48,637 nucleotides of DNA from DASVWZ01 sp036392935 (GCA_036392935.1 DASVWZ010000169.1:1-48637), one strand, 5' to 3'. Numbered from the stretch's first letter, positions 23,147-31,750 are shown. Made by a program: numbers and translations. The notes: generated by a model from the sequence alone, not told the origin.

Positions 23147-25318
23147 ATGCTCGATCTCACTACGTCCGTTCAGTACGTGAAGGGTGTGGGACCGCGTGCC
23201 GGAGAAATCCTGGCCAACAAGGGCATCCAGACCGTCGACGACCTGCTGCATTATCTCCCTTTCCGTTACGAAGATCGGCTCAATCCCAAAGGCATCGCCG
23301 AGTTGCGTGCTGGAGAAATGGCGACGGTAATAGCCGAAGTCCGCACCTCGGGCCTGTTTCGCACCCGCCGCATGCCAATTTTTCAAATGACCGCGGGCCA
23401 AGGACGTGCGCGATTGAAATGCCTATGGTTCAACGGCGCTTATCTGCGCGATAGGTTCAAGCCGGGGCAATTGCTGGCGCTGTATGGAAAGGTTGAGGAA
23501 GACGAGCGCAGCGGTGAACTGCAACTGATTCAGCCGCAATTTGAAATCCTCGACGACCCAGAAGAAACCGGCAATGGCAACGACGTAGCCGAAAAGAAGA
23601 TCGCCGCTTCGCTCGAGATCGGCCGCATCGTTCCCATCTACGAATCAGCTGGCCAGGGCAAGCTCACGCCCCGATGGTTTCGCCGCATCATCCACACAAC
23701 TCTGGAAAGTCTCATACCCGAGATGCCCGATCCGATTCCGCGCGCCGTTCGTGAGCATCTTAGCTTGATTTCTCCGCGCGAGGCGCTCAAGCAAGTTCAT
23801 TGGCCGGACGTAGGCGAAAGTCTCGGAGCGCTCCAAGCCTCGCGCACGCCGGCTCACATTCGCCTGATTTTCGAAGAGCTGTTTTTCATCGAGCTCGGAC
23901 TCGAACTAAAGCGCCGCGAACAGAAGGCTCAAACCGGCATTGCATTCAAGCTCGACGATCGGGTTCGCAATGCGATCAAACGGATTTTGCCGTTTCACCC
24001 TACAGCGGCTCAGAAGCGCACCCTCAAAGAAATTGCTGGGGACATGGAAAAGCCGTATCCCATGCGGCGTTTGCTGCAGGGCGATGTCGGCTCCGGCAAA
24101 ACCATTGTGGCCTTTGAAGCTGCGATCATCGCCATCGAAAATGGATATCAAGTTGCGCTGATGGCGCCGACCGAAATTCTCGCGCTGCAGCATCATTTTT
24201 CTGCCCGCAAGATTCTCGAGGGCGCCGGATACCGCGTCGTCCTGCTGACCGGCTCGCTGGATTCTGGCCGCAAGCGCGACGTTCGTCGCCACATTTCTCA
24301 AGGCAACGCGCAGCTGATCATCGGCACGCACGCGCTCATCGAGCAGGTGGTTGAATTCGACAATCTCGGCCTCGTCATCGTCGACGAGCAACACCGCTTC
24401 GGCGTCATGCAGCGCTTCAAACTCATGAAAAAAAGTGGCGATCCGGCCATCTCTCAGCGCCCGCCAGAGCCCGACGTTCTCGTGATGACCGCGACTCCCA
24501 TCCCGCGCACGCTTGCGCTCACGCTCTACGGGGATCTCGACGTCAGCGTGATCGACGAACTACCGCCCGGCCGCACGCCGATTGTTACACGCAGGGTGTC
24601 AGACGATCAGGCCGAGGAGGTCTGGAAATTCGTGCGGAAGCAGATCACTGCTGGCCACCAGGCATATGTAGTTTATCCGGTGATTGAAGAGAACGAAGAA
24701 AACGAGCTCAAGGCCGCGATCCAGATGCATCGCATGCTGCGCGAAAAAATTTTCCCTGATCGCCACGTTGGCCTTCTGCACGGTCGCATGCAACCCGATG
24801 AAAAAGAGGCTGTCATGCGCGACTTTCAGTCTGGTGCAATCGAAATTCTGGTTTCCACTACGGTCATCGAGGTCGGTGTGGATGTTTCGAACGCCACAGT
24901 CATGGTGATCGAGCATGCTGAGCGCTTTGGCTTGTCGCAACTCCATCAGCTTCGCGGACGCATCGGCCGTGGCGCCGCGAAATCTTATTGCGTTCTTATG
25001 ACTGGCGGCAAAGTTTCTGAAGACGGCGAACGGCGCCTCGACGCCATGGCTCGCACTAACGACGGCTTTCAGATCGCCGAGCTCGACCTCGAACTCCGCG
25101 GACCGGGCGAATTCTTCGGCACTCGCCAGGCGGGCATACCCAGCTTTCGTGTCGCTAACATAATTCGCGATCGCCAATTGCTCGAAGCCGCCAAGCGCGA
25201 AGCTGCGGCCGTACTTGCTGGACCGAGCGCCGATATCTCGGCCGACGAGATATCGCGGGCGTTGTACCATATGCGCACGCGATGGCAGAAAACCTACGGG
25301 CTGGTCGAAGTAGGGTAG
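23147..25318 (+). CDS. recG: ATP-dependent DNA helicase RecG
   Basis: A branch-migration helicase that rescues stalled replication forks. The 723-residue protein has the N-terminal wedge/OB domain (VKGVGPRAGEILANKGIQTVDDLLHYLPFRYEDR), Walker A LLQGDVGSGKTIVA (near 311-318), the DEQH box in VIVDEQHRFGVMQR, VMTATPIPRTL, and the helicase C-terminal motifs VSTTVIEVGVDVSNATVMVIEHAERFGLSQLHQLRGRIGRG with the ELDLELRGPGEFFGTRQAG RecG signature. Length is normal. The ATG at 23147 has a weak ribosome site. A small unknown gene follows after 69 bp. Confidence 0.97.
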   Translation: MLDLTTSVQYVKGVGPRAGEILANKGIQTVDDLLHYLPFRYEDRLNPKGIAELRAGEMATVIAEVRTSGLFRTRRMPIFQMTAGQGRARLKCLWFNGAYLRDRFKPGQLLALYGKVEEDERSGELQLIQPQFEILDDPEETGNGNDVAEKKIAASLEIGRIVPIYESAGQGKLTPRWFRRIIHTTLESLIPEMPDPIPRAVREHLSLISPREALKQVHWPDVGESLGALQASRTPAHIRLIFEELFFIELGLELKRREQKAQTGIAFKLDDRVRNAIKRILPFHPTAAQKRTLKEIAGDMEKPYPMRRLLQGDVGSGKTIVAFEAAIIAIENGYQVALMAPTEILALQHHFSARKILEGAGYRVVLLTGSLDSGRKRDVRRHISQGNAQLIIGTHALIEQVVEFDNLGLVIVDEQHRFGVMQRFKLMKKSGDPAISQRPPEPDVLVMTATPIPRTLALTLYGDLDVSVIDELPPGRTPIVTRRVSDDQAEEVWKFVRKQITAGHQAYVVYPVIEENEENELKAAIQMHRMLREKIFPDRHVGLLHGRMQPDEKEAVMRDFQSGAIEILVSTTVIEVGVDVSNATVMVIEHAERFGLSQLHQLRGRIGRGAAKSYCVLMTGGKVSEDGERRLDAMARTNDGFQIAELDLELRGPGEFFGTRQAGIPSFRVANIIRDRQLLEAAKREAAAVLAGPSADISADEISRALYHMRTRWQKTYGLVEVG

Positions 25319-25387
25319 ACGCCGTCCCTAATCGTCAAAAGGACTTGGCAGTCCAACCGGGATTGTGATTAAAATAGCTGGCTAATC

Positions 25388-25753
25388 ATGAGTGAACGCG
25401 TTCGCTTCATCGAACATGCCGGCAAAAAGATCTTGTTCATCGACTTCACCAACTGCTCGCATGACGAAGGCATGCATCTGTTGGCTGATATTCAGGCGAC
25501 GGTCGAGGAGCAACCACGCGGTTCCCTGCTCATTTTTGCTGACTTTCACGGTGCCCAGTTCGACCGCCAGATTGCCACCCGTATTAAGGAAGTTTTGGTT
25601 TTCGACCGGCCCTATGTCAAGCGCTCCGCTTGGATCGGAACTGAAACTGTACCCCATGTCTTTTACGAGAATTTTAAGCGCTTCTCGCAGCGCGAACTCC
25701 CGATTTTCGCAAGCCGAGAGGAAGCCTTGGCCTGGCTGGTGCAGGAAGACTAG
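25388..25753 (+). CDS. Small STAS/SEC14-like protein, unknown function
   Basis: A 121-residue soluble protein with alternating strands and helices (VRFIEHAGKKILFIDFTN, SLLIFADFHGAQFD, KRSAWIGTETVPHVFYENF, ELPIFASREEALAWLVQED). The closing FASREEALAWL resembles the end of SpoIIAA/SEC14-like STAS proteins, which work as anti-anti-sigma factors or lipid-binding modules. The phosphorylatable serine of true anti-anti-sigma factors is not obvious. The start has no strong ribosome site. It stands between recG and the lytic transglycosylase gene with no clear link to either. Confidence 0.5.
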   Translation: MSERVRFIEHAGKKILFIDFTNCSHDEGMHLLADIQATVEEQPRGSLLIFADFHGAQFDRQIATRIKEVLVFDRPYVKRSAWIGTETVPHVFYENFKRFSQRELPIFASREEALAWLVQED

Positions 25754-25871
25754 AGCGGTTCGGCGCATAGTTCACCCATAGTTCACGCCCACGCATTTTC
25801 TAATCGGTAACACCAGCGCTATCAATCACTTACAAAGATTACCTTCGATGGTTCTATATCCCTCTGCCGGA

Positions 25872-25901
25872 TTGCTGTCGGGGGTCGCTCCGACCTATAA
25901 T
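25872..25901 (+). promoter_or_regulatory. Probable promoter of the lytic transglycosylase gene
   Basis: TTGCTG (25872-25877) and a perfect TATAAT (25896-25901) are 18 bp apart, 87 bp before the start codon. The leader then contains the hairpin GCGGAG...CTCCGC, which I could not match to any known riboswitch. Confidence 0.55.
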
Positions 25902-25987
25902 TTAATTACTCTGGTAGTGGTTCTCCGACAGGTGCTGGGAAGGTAGGCGCGGAGGTGTGTTTCTCTCCGCTGACAACCTGACCAGCT

Positions 25988-26827
25988 ATGGCAAAGCACC
26001 TACACATCACTCTGATGGCAACTGTCGGAATCGCGACCATCCTTTCCCTCACACCGACTGCTTTCGGTGAGGAGGGTTCGAGCGCCACCGTAATCACCTC
26101 ATCAACCGATGACCTGGGTCGCACGATCTATGTGAACGATGCTCCTGCGCCAGCACCCGGTCGCGCATCGGCGCCAGTGCGCCAGAATACGCTTAAATTC
26201 TGGAGCGTCACCGAACATCGCTGGAAGCCGGTGCCGTCCGCCAACTTCCGCGCCGCCCGCTCTGCGGCCGAGGATGTAAATCGCCTTCTAGGGTCGACAG
26301 AGGAAGCGCCCATTGGCTCAGCCGGACAACCCGTCAACAGCGATTTTGCTCAGCCCAATATCGACGCGGCCATTGACCAGGCGGCCGAGCGGCATCATGT
26401 CGACCCGAACCTGGTCCGCGCGGTGATCAAAGTAGAATCCAATTTCAATCCCAACGCGGTTTCGCGCAAAGGCGCAATGGGGCTTATGCAATTGATGCCG
26501 CAGACCGCCCGGCAGCTCAACGTTTCCAACCCATTCGATCCGGAGGAAAACGTCGATGCTGGCGTACGGCATCTGAAACAGCTCATGGACAATTATGGCG
26601 GCGACATCAAGTTGTCTTTGGCCGCCTATAATGCGGGCGAAGGCGCGGTGCAGCGTAGCGCCGGCATTCCGCATTACGCCGAAACCCGCAACTACGTAAA
26701 ACGCATTACCAACCTTTATCAGGGCTCGCCGGAAGAAATTTCGCAGCCAGTCTCATTCTCCCGGCGCACCCCGATCCACGAAGAACGGGACGCACGCGGC
26801 GTCCTGCACGTCAGCAACACGGATTAG
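25988..26827 (+). CDS. Exported lytic transglycosylase (SLT domain)
   Basis: Cleaves peptidoglycan glycan strands. The 279-residue protein has a signal peptide (KHLHITLMATVGIATILSLTPTAFG), a low-complexity linker with a DUF4124-like start (DDLGRTIYVNDAPAP) and an SLT domain, about 120-250. In it VIKVESNFNPNAVSRKGAMGLMQLMPQTARQL carries the catalytic glutamate (KVES), and SLAAYNAGEGAV the second signature. Length and order fit the family. It is followed, 204 bp on, by an amidase gene that also acts on peptidoglycan. A -10/-35 promoter pair lies upstream. Confidence 0.92.
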   Translation: MAKHLHITLMATVGIATILSLTPTAFGEEGSSATVITSSTDDLGRTIYVNDAPAPAPGRASAPVRQNTLKFWSVTEHRWKPVPSANFRAARSAAEDVNRLLGSTEEAPIGSAGQPVNSDFAQPNIDAAIDQAAERHHVDPNLVRAVIKVESNFNPNAVSRKGAMGLMQLMPQTARQLNVSNPFDPEENVDAGVRHLKQLMDNYGGDIKLSLAAYNAGEGAVQRSAGIPHYAETRNYVKRITNLYQGSPEEISQPVSFSRRTPIHEERDARGVLHVSNTD

Positions 26828-26939
26828 GGAAGCGTAGAATGGCAGTACACGTGGGAGTGCTCGAGACGGCCAGTCAGGTAAGGCTTTTGGACGATTCTCG
26901 AAGCTGGCCTAAATGCGTTGACTTTGACCCTAAAGACGA

Positions 26940-26989
26940 CACGCGCTAAGCGTGCCGCCAGGACCTAAACCAGCCGGGCTTCTAGCCCG
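26940..26989. repeat. Two adjacent short hairpins
   Basis: CACGC-GCTAA-GCGTG (26940-26954) and CGGGCT-TCT-AGCCCG (26975-26989) are perfect small inverted repeats before the amidase gene. They resemble the dispersed gene-flanking palindromes seen elsewhere in the window. A 36-codon frame at 26839-26949 overlaps the first and is not supported as a gene. Confidence 0.45.
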
Positions 26990-27031
26990 TGAGCAACAAA
27001 GCGGTATCCCGGGTGTTATGGACAAATTAGC

Positions 27032-29383
27032 GTGATGCCCCCACGTCACAGCCACCGTGCGCTGTACGCCAGCGCAGCCTTTGCGCTGCTCACAGGCGTG
27101 TGCGCGTACGCGACCGTCCAAAAGACCACCGCCGCGCCCAGTACCCAATTCGCCCGCGCGAGTCAGATGCAGCAGGCGCTTGAGGCCCGTCCGGTTTCGC
27201 AGAGAACACGCAAAGATTATGACCGGGCCATTACCGCCTATCAGCGCGTGTACAGTGATGCACCGACCTCGCCCAAGGCCGATCCAAGCGTCGTAGCCGC
27301 CGCCGGATTGCTGGAGGAGATGGGCCGCCAGTTCAAAGATCCGGCGATCCTGCGCTCGGCCATTGCCGAATACCAGTTTCTACGCCGCGAATACCCGGGG
27401 AGTAAAGCCCGCATTGGTGCGCTCTATCGCATTGGTGAGATCTACCATGATGATCTCCACGACAAAACCCAGGCCGACGCAGCGTTCCGCGAATTCATTG
27501 AGCATTATCCGAACCATCCCTTTTCTGCCGAAGCCCGCAGACAACTGAAGGAACCGGTGGAGCAGGCGGCGAAAGCTTACGGACCGCCACAGGCGAAGAA
27601 ATCAGTGAAGGCCGAGCCTGCTACATCTGTTCAGCCGGCAGTTTCGCAAAAAACTGAGCTCGCAACCAAGAAAACAGCAGATGACGACGATGAGGATGTC
27701 GAGGACGGCCCTACCAGCCATGCCGCCGACCTTGCTCCTGCCGACTCCACTCCATCCACCGAGGTTGCGGCCACCAAGTCCGTCGGCCCAGTCGCCCACG
27801 TTCTGGCTATCCGTCACTGGTCCACATCTGATTCAACCCGCGTAGCCATCGATCTCGATCACCGGCTCAAGTACTACGAAGCGCAGCGCATCGACAATCC
27901 CGACCGCCTTTTCTTCGATCTCTACGACACCCGATTGGGTCACTCAGTTTCCGACAAAAGTGTTGATGTTGGCGACGGATTCCTCAAGAAAATTCGCGTC
28001 GCCCAGTATCAATCGCAGCGCACCCGGGTCGTGCTCGACCTCGACGAACTCACCGACTATCGTGTTTCTCTAGAGCCCAATCCCTGGCGTCTGCTGATTG
28101 AGATTCGCAACAAAAAATCCGGTGACGCACGCACGCCAACCGAATCGTCGGCAAAGCCACCACCCGCAGAGTCCGCGACGCTCGCACCACCCGCGCCGGA
28201 AGTGAAGCAAGTTGTGGCAGCTGCGCCCGCAACCATGCCGGCCCAATCTGCAAGGAATGGCTGTGATCATCCGGATGGTGATGACGATTCCAGCGCAAGC
28301 ACCACTTGCGAGACTGATCTAGCTGCCAAAGACGACTCAGCTTCCGTCCCAGAAGTCTCGCCCCCTGCTGTTTCAGCAAAAAGCATACCCCAACCGGCCA
28401 AGCGCACGACCGTCGACAGCAACGGCGTAAAGAAAACCATTGTCGACGCCGATGACGACACCGGCAATCACACCGTGGCAAAGATCGAGAAGCCTGATCC
28501 GCCAACGGCTCAGCCCGCAACGCCCGCCGTTCAAACGCCTCCGACAGACGCTCCTCCGAAAAAATCAAAGAAAAAAGGCAAGCAAAAATCTGTACAGGAT
28601 GTCTCCAACATTCGCGAAGCCCAGCCCACGGCGGCCGGCGACCGGTCCCTCATTCGTGCCCTGGGATTGAAGATTAATAAAATCGTCGTCGATCCTGGCC
28701 ACGGCGGTCACGACACCGGCACCATCGGCCCGCGCGGTCTCGAGGAGAAAGATCTAGTCCTCGACGTCAGCCTTCGCCTGGGGAAACTTCTGGCTTCCCG
28801 TCTCGGCTCCGAGATAGTCTTTACCCGCACCGACGACACATTTATCCCGCTCGAAACTCGCACAGCGATTGCCAACCACGAAGGCGCCGACCTGTTCATC
28901 TCCGTCCACGCCAACTCCAGCCCCGACCCCGACGCCCGCGGCACCGAAACCTATTACCTCAATTTCACTTCCAATCCCGAAGCGCTTGAAGTCGCTGCGC
29001 GCGAAAACGCTGTCTCCAACAAGTCCATTCATGAACTGCAGGATCTGGTCAAGAAAATCGCGCTGAAAGAAAAAATCGAAGAATCGGAGGAGTTTGCGGC
29101 CGACGTCGAAAGTTCGCTGAATAGCGGTCTTTCTGCTAAGAACCCCGGCCTGCGCGATCGTGGCGTAAAAAAGGCGCCGTTCGTGGTTCTGGTTGGTGCC
29201 AATATGCCGTCGATACTCGCCGAAATTTCCTTCGTCAGCAATCCCGACGACGAGCGCCGCCTTAAGACCCCCGAATACCGCCAGAGGATCGCGGAATCGC
29301 TATATCGCGGCGTCGCCCGCTATGTAAATGGCTTGAGCGGCGTCAAGCTGGCTAGCAAGATCGACAAGAGCGAAAGCCAATGA
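27032..29383 (+). CDS. N-acetylmuramoyl-L-alanine amidase with TPR and AMIN domains
   Basis: Cuts the peptide side chain from muramic acid, mainly at division. The 783-residue protein has an N-terminal hydrophobic export signal, tetratricopeptide-like repeats (about 55-185), a low-complexity acidic linker, an AMIN cell-wall-targeting domain (about 253-360, HWSTSDSTRVAIDLDHRLKY...) and, after a proline-rich linker, an Amidase_3 domain (about 549-775). Zinc ligands are visible in VDPGHGGHDTG, GLEEKDLVLDV and ISVHANSS; LAEISFVSN holds the catalytic glutamate. The N-terminal TPR is an unusual addition to AmiC-type enzymes. GTG 27032 and ATG 27035 are equivalent starts. Confidence 0.92.
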   Translation: MMPPRHSHRALYASAAFALLTGVCAYATVQKTTAAPSTQFARASQMQQALEARPVSQRTRKDYDRAITAYQRVYSDAPTSPKADPSVVAAAGLLEEMGRQFKDPAILRSAIAEYQFLRREYPGSKARIGALYRIGEIYHDDLHDKTQADAAFREFIEHYPNHPFSAEARRQLKEPVEQAAKAYGPPQAKKSVKAEPATSVQPAVSQKTELATKKTADDDDEDVEDGPTSHAADLAPADSTPSTEVAATKSVGPVAHVLAIRHWSTSDSTRVAIDLDHRLKYYEAQRIDNPDRLFFDLYDTRLGHSVSDKSVDVGDGFLKKIRVAQYQSQRTRVVLDLDELTDYRVSLEPNPWRLLIEIRNKKSGDARTPTESSAKPPPAESATLAPPAPEVKQVVAAAPATMPAQSARNGCDHPDGDDDSSASTTCETDLAAKDDSASVPEVSPPAVSAKSIPQPAKRTTVDSNGVKKTIVDADDDTGNHTVAKIEKPDPPTAQPATPAVQTPPTDAPPKKSKKKGKQKSVQDVSNIREAQPTAAGDRSLIRALGLKINKIVVDPGHGGHDTGTIGPRGLEEKDLVLDVSLRLGKLLASRLGSEIVFTRTDDTFIPLETRTAIANHEGADLFISVHANSSPDPDARGTETYYLNFTSNPEALEVAARENAVSNKSIHELQDLVKKIALKEKIEESEEFAADVESSLNSGLSAKNPGLRDRGVKKAPFVVLVGANMPSILAEISFVSNPDDERRLKTPEYRQRIAESLYRGVARYVNGLSGVKLASKIDKSESQ

Positions 29384-29470
29384 GTCTTCGTTGCGCCTTG
29401 AACGCCGGCCTGCGCTGGAAACTTTCCTGGCGCATCTGTAGTCTAATCACACAGGGTAACTGCACTCTCC

Positions 29471-30628
29471 ATGAAGCTTCTCCATCGAGTTTTAGCCGTG
29501 GCTCTGCTGGCCGGCCTGTCAGTTCCGACGTTCGCCGACAAGCCGGAGGCTTCTTCATCCCCACTTCTGCCGCATCAATTTGCTGGATGGCAGCTTTCCG
29601 GACCCGGCAAGCCTAGCTCGGACCCCGCCGTCGCCGACCCGGTCAATGCAACGGTACTCAAAGAGTACGGCTTCAATGATTTTGAATCCGCAACCTATAC
29701 CCGCGACGATGGGCGTAAACTTATGCTCAAAGCCATCCGTTTCGCTGACGCCAGCGGCGCCTATGGAGCGTTCACGTTCTACAAATCCCCGCCCATGTTG
29801 GTCGAAAAGATCGGAGATCAGGGCGCATCGTTAAACGAGCGGGTTCTCTTTTATCGCGGCAACATGCTGGTAGACGCAGTTTTCCAGCAGCTCTCCGCGA
29901 TGTCGGCCGCCGAGTTGCGGGAGCTTTCCGATAATCTTCCTGTCGACCGCGGAAACACCCAGACGCTGCCCGGACTGCCCAGGTATCTTCCTAAGGATTC
30001 TTATGTCAAGAATTCCGCCAAATACATTCTCGGTCCCGCGACGCTTGATAAGATAAATGCGCCCATTGCCGCGGAGTTCGTCGACTTCCCGGCCGGTGCT
30101 GAAGTTGTACTTGGCGATTACACCTCCTCCGGCGGTGGTGCGACTCTTGAACTTATCGCCTATCCGACTCCGCAGATCGCAGCCGAGCATCTGCGACGGA
30201 TCGATGCTGCGCGGCAATCAACTGTACAGTCCGCGTCGTCGCCCGCCAATTTGCCCGCGAATCTTTATGACAAGCGTAGCGGGCCCATCGTCGTCGTAGC
30301 GAGCGGGGCATTATCGCCCGAAGAAGCCAGATCGCTGCTGGCAGCCGTCAATTACGACGCCAATGTCACCTGGAATGAGAACACTTATTTGAGCAAGCGC
30401 GATAACATGGGGAATCTGCTCATCAATGTCATCTATCTTTGTGCCATCATAATAGGGTTTGCATTGGTCGCCGGACTGGCTTTCGGTGGCTTGCGCGTCT
30501 TCTTTCGGCGCATCTTTCTGGAGCGCCTGCTCGGCGTGGAAGATGATGTCCGATTCATTGCCCTTCATCTGGGCGAAGCCAAGAATCCACCTTCCGCCGG
30601 CGCAAGTTCTTCTGCCAAAACGATTTAG
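29471..30628 (+). CDS. DUF6599-like exported membrane protein
   Basis: A 385-residue protein with a signal peptide (KLLHRVLAVALLAGLSVPTFA), an extracytoplasmic region that contains two similar halves (VNATVLKEYGFNDFESATYTRDDGRKLMLKAIRFADASGAYGAFTFY and AEFVDFPAGAEVVLGDYTSSGGGATLELIAYPTPQIAAEHL), and a membrane segment near 317-343 (NVIYLCAIIIGFALVAGLAFGGL). A short cytoplasmic tail follows. The pattern fits the DUF6599 family, which I know mainly from Acidobacteriota; function unknown. It lies 87 bp downstream of the amidase gene and may be co-expressed in cell-wall work. Confidence 0.6.
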   Translation: MKLLHRVLAVALLAGLSVPTFADKPEASSSPLLPHQFAGWQLSGPGKPSSDPAVADPVNATVLKEYGFNDFESATYTRDDGRKLMLKAIRFADASGAYGAFTFYKSPPMLVEKIGDQGASLNERVLFYRGNMLVDAVFQQLSAMSAAELRELSDNLPVDRGNTQTLPGLPRYLPKDSYVKNSAKYILGPATLDKINAPIAAEFVDFPAGAEVVLGDYTSSGGGATLELIAYPTPQIAAEHLRRIDAARQSTVQSASSPANLPANLYDKRSGPIVVVASGALSPEEARSLLAAVNYDANVTWNENTYLSKRDNMGNLLINVIYLCAIIIGFALVAGLAFGGLRVFFRRIFLERLLGVEDDVRFIALHLGEAKNPPSAGASSSAKTI

Positions 30629-30676
30629 GAGAAATCCTCAGGTTTTTACTCACTTTTAGACGGCTCACCACAGTAA

Positions 30677-30701
30677 TTCAATATTTTCGTAACATATTGA
30701 A
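30677..30701. repeat. AT-rich inverted repeat upstream of the small-RNA promoter
   Basis: TTCAATAT, nine bases, ATATTGAA is a perfect 8-bp inverted repeat in an AT-rich island 30 bp before the -35 box at 30731. It could be an operator for that promoter or a weak terminator of the gene ending at 30628. Confidence 0.5.
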
Positions 30702-30730
30702 AATAAAGCTATTTATTTCCCAAAAAAATC

Positions 30731-30760
30731 TTGACACCCTCAATTCCCGGCTCATAAGAT
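30731..30760 (+). promoter_or_regulatory. Strong sigma-70-type promoter for a short RNA
   Basis: Perfect TTGACA (30731-30736) and TAAGAT (30755-30760) are separated by 18 bp. Initiation is expected near 30767. It is the best promoter match noted in the window, and no coding region follows it closely. Confidence 0.65.
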
Positions 30761-30766
30761 TTGGCG

Positions 30767-30856
30767 AGAAAGTTTTGACGGCCTTTTCACCTCCGTTGGA
30801 ACTATTCTCCCTTAAAGAAAAGGCTGCCCACGTTGCCGGGTAGCCTTTTCGTATTT
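30767..30856 (+). ncRNA. Candidate short regulatory RNA or attenuator
   Basis: An approximately 85-nt transcript is predicted between the promoter at 30731-30760 and the terminator ending near 30856. Its middle holds two unpaired C/U-rich stretches, ACCTCC (30789-30794) and CTCCC (30807-30811), which could pair with Shine-Dalgarno sequences. GCCTTTT occurs at 30781-30787 and again at 30843-30849, and both are complementary to AAAAGGC (30818-30824). Two exclusive folds are therefore possible, one of which breaks the terminator. I do not recognise a known RNA family. Confidence 0.45.
30818..30856 (+). terminator. Rho-independent terminator
   Basis: GGCTGCCC (30822-30829), loop ACGTTGCC and GGGTAGCC (30838-30845) form an 8-bp stem with one G-T pair. 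It is extended by AAAA/TTTT and followed by TTTTCGTATTT. Upstream A-run and downstream T-run are both present. Confidence 0.75.
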
Positions 30857-31181
30857 CACCACCGCTTAATAGGCTCTGCACATATTTCAGCCATGGGCAA
30901 AATCAACGCAGAACCCGGCCGGTTTGTGCGCACGTACTCTTCCGGCGGAATAAGCTTGCCGGCTACGGGCGGCGCTATGTTCGGTTATCGATGCGGAATC
31001 CGCCAATTGCATCCTGCTGGAGGCAGGATAAGGTCAGCCGCGCTCTCAGCTCAGCGGCTTGGTTTGGAGTTATTTCGGCAGGAATTGCAACGGCGGCCAT
31101 GAGCATCCCGGGCCCCCCCAAGACAGTAACTCATAGCCGCCATGCGAGCCGAAGGAACAAGCGAGTCTGAAGTTATCGTGG

Positions 31182-31199
31182 ATTTGCTCTAGAGCAAAT
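31182..31199. promoter_or_regulatory. 18-bp perfect palindrome, possible operator
   Basis: ATTTGCTCTAGAGCAAAT has no mismatch and no spacer, which suits binding of a symmetric dimer rather than a hairpin. It lies 117 bp beyond the stop codon of the HTH-TOBE gene, in a gene-free region. Confidence 0.5.
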
Positions 31200-31315
31200 A
31201 CGGTAGATTCTGTAGTCCACGCGCCAAAACGCGCCATACATGAGAACGCCGTTAATGTAGCCTGCGCTTCTTGGAAACAACCTGCCGTGCGAAGCCTATG
31301 GAACGGCGCAGACCA

Positions 31316-31750
31316 TCACACTCTTAGAATCATCACTTCAGTCGCCTTGATCAGCGCGGCGGCGGTCTGCCCGCGTTTTAGCTGCATCTCCCGCGCCGAA
31401 CGCGAGGTTATGATCGAGGTGATTTGCTGGTCGCCGATCGAAATCCTTACCTCCGCCATCAAACCGCTGATCCGCACCTCATCTATTCTGCCCACCAGTT
31501 GATTCCGTCCGCTTACCAGGCGGACCAAATCTCGCCGCTCGAGCCCTGTCTTCCCACGCGTGCGATACAGCAATCGATCAATCTCACTTTGCGGGATCCG
31601 GTGGTGGCCTCCCGCAGTTCGCACACTGCGAATCTTTTTCTTGTAGATCCACTGTTTGATCGTGGGAAAGCTAATGCCCAACTGCAAAGCCGCATCTCGT
31701 AACTGCAGCAGGCCCTGACTGTCGACCGCGGTTTTCTCTCTTTTCTTCAC
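31316..31750 (-). CDS. HTH-TOBE regulator, molybdate-responsive type
   Basis: A 144-residue protein. Residues about 14-65 form an excisionase/MerR-like helix-turn-helix (LLQLRDAALQLGISFPTIKQWIYKKKIRSVRTAGGHHRIPQSEIDRLL). Residues about 80-143 form a TOBE/Mop domain (RNQLVGRIDEVRISGLMAEVRISIGDQQITSIITSRSAREMQLKRGQTAAALIKATEVMI), which in relatives binds molybdate or tungstate. It probably regulates in response to oxyanion, like ModE but with a different DNA-binding part. The GTG start follows AGGA. No molybdate transporter or Mo-cofactor gene is in the window, so the target is not shown. Confidence 0.85.
   Translation of the reverse strand: MKKREKTAVDSQGLLQLRDAALQLGISFPTIKQWIYKKKIRSVRTAGGHHRIPQSEIDRLLYRTRGKTGLERRDLVRLVSGRNQLVGRIDEVRISGLMAEVRISIGDQQITSIITSRSAREMQLKRGQTAAALIKATEVMILRV

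Larger units (their letters stand above)
30629..31315. other. Gene-free interval with regulatory RNA and palindromes
   Basis: About 690 bp between the DUF6599-like gene and the HTH-TOBE gene. It holds an AT-rich inverted repeat (30677-30701), a promoter (30731-30760), a short transcript with a terminator (30767-30856), a hairpin ATCCTGC-TGGA-GCAGGAT-like near 31012-31031 and an 18-bp perfect palindrome (31182-31199). A 69-codon frame from ATG 30893 has no ribosome site and no recognisable protein. Confidence 0.6.

Noticed and set aside
25902..25987. Riboswitch in the leader of the lytic transglycosylase gene
   Set aside because: There is a small hairpin, but no match to c-di-AMP or c-di-GMP consensus elements.
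26839..26949. 36-codon frame between the transglycosylase and amidase genes
   Set aside because: Only a weak ribosome site; the end overlaps a palindrome and the sequence shows no domain.
30893..31102. 69-codon frame after the short-RNA terminator
   Set aside because: No ribosome site, no recognisable protein pattern, and it crosses a hairpin.
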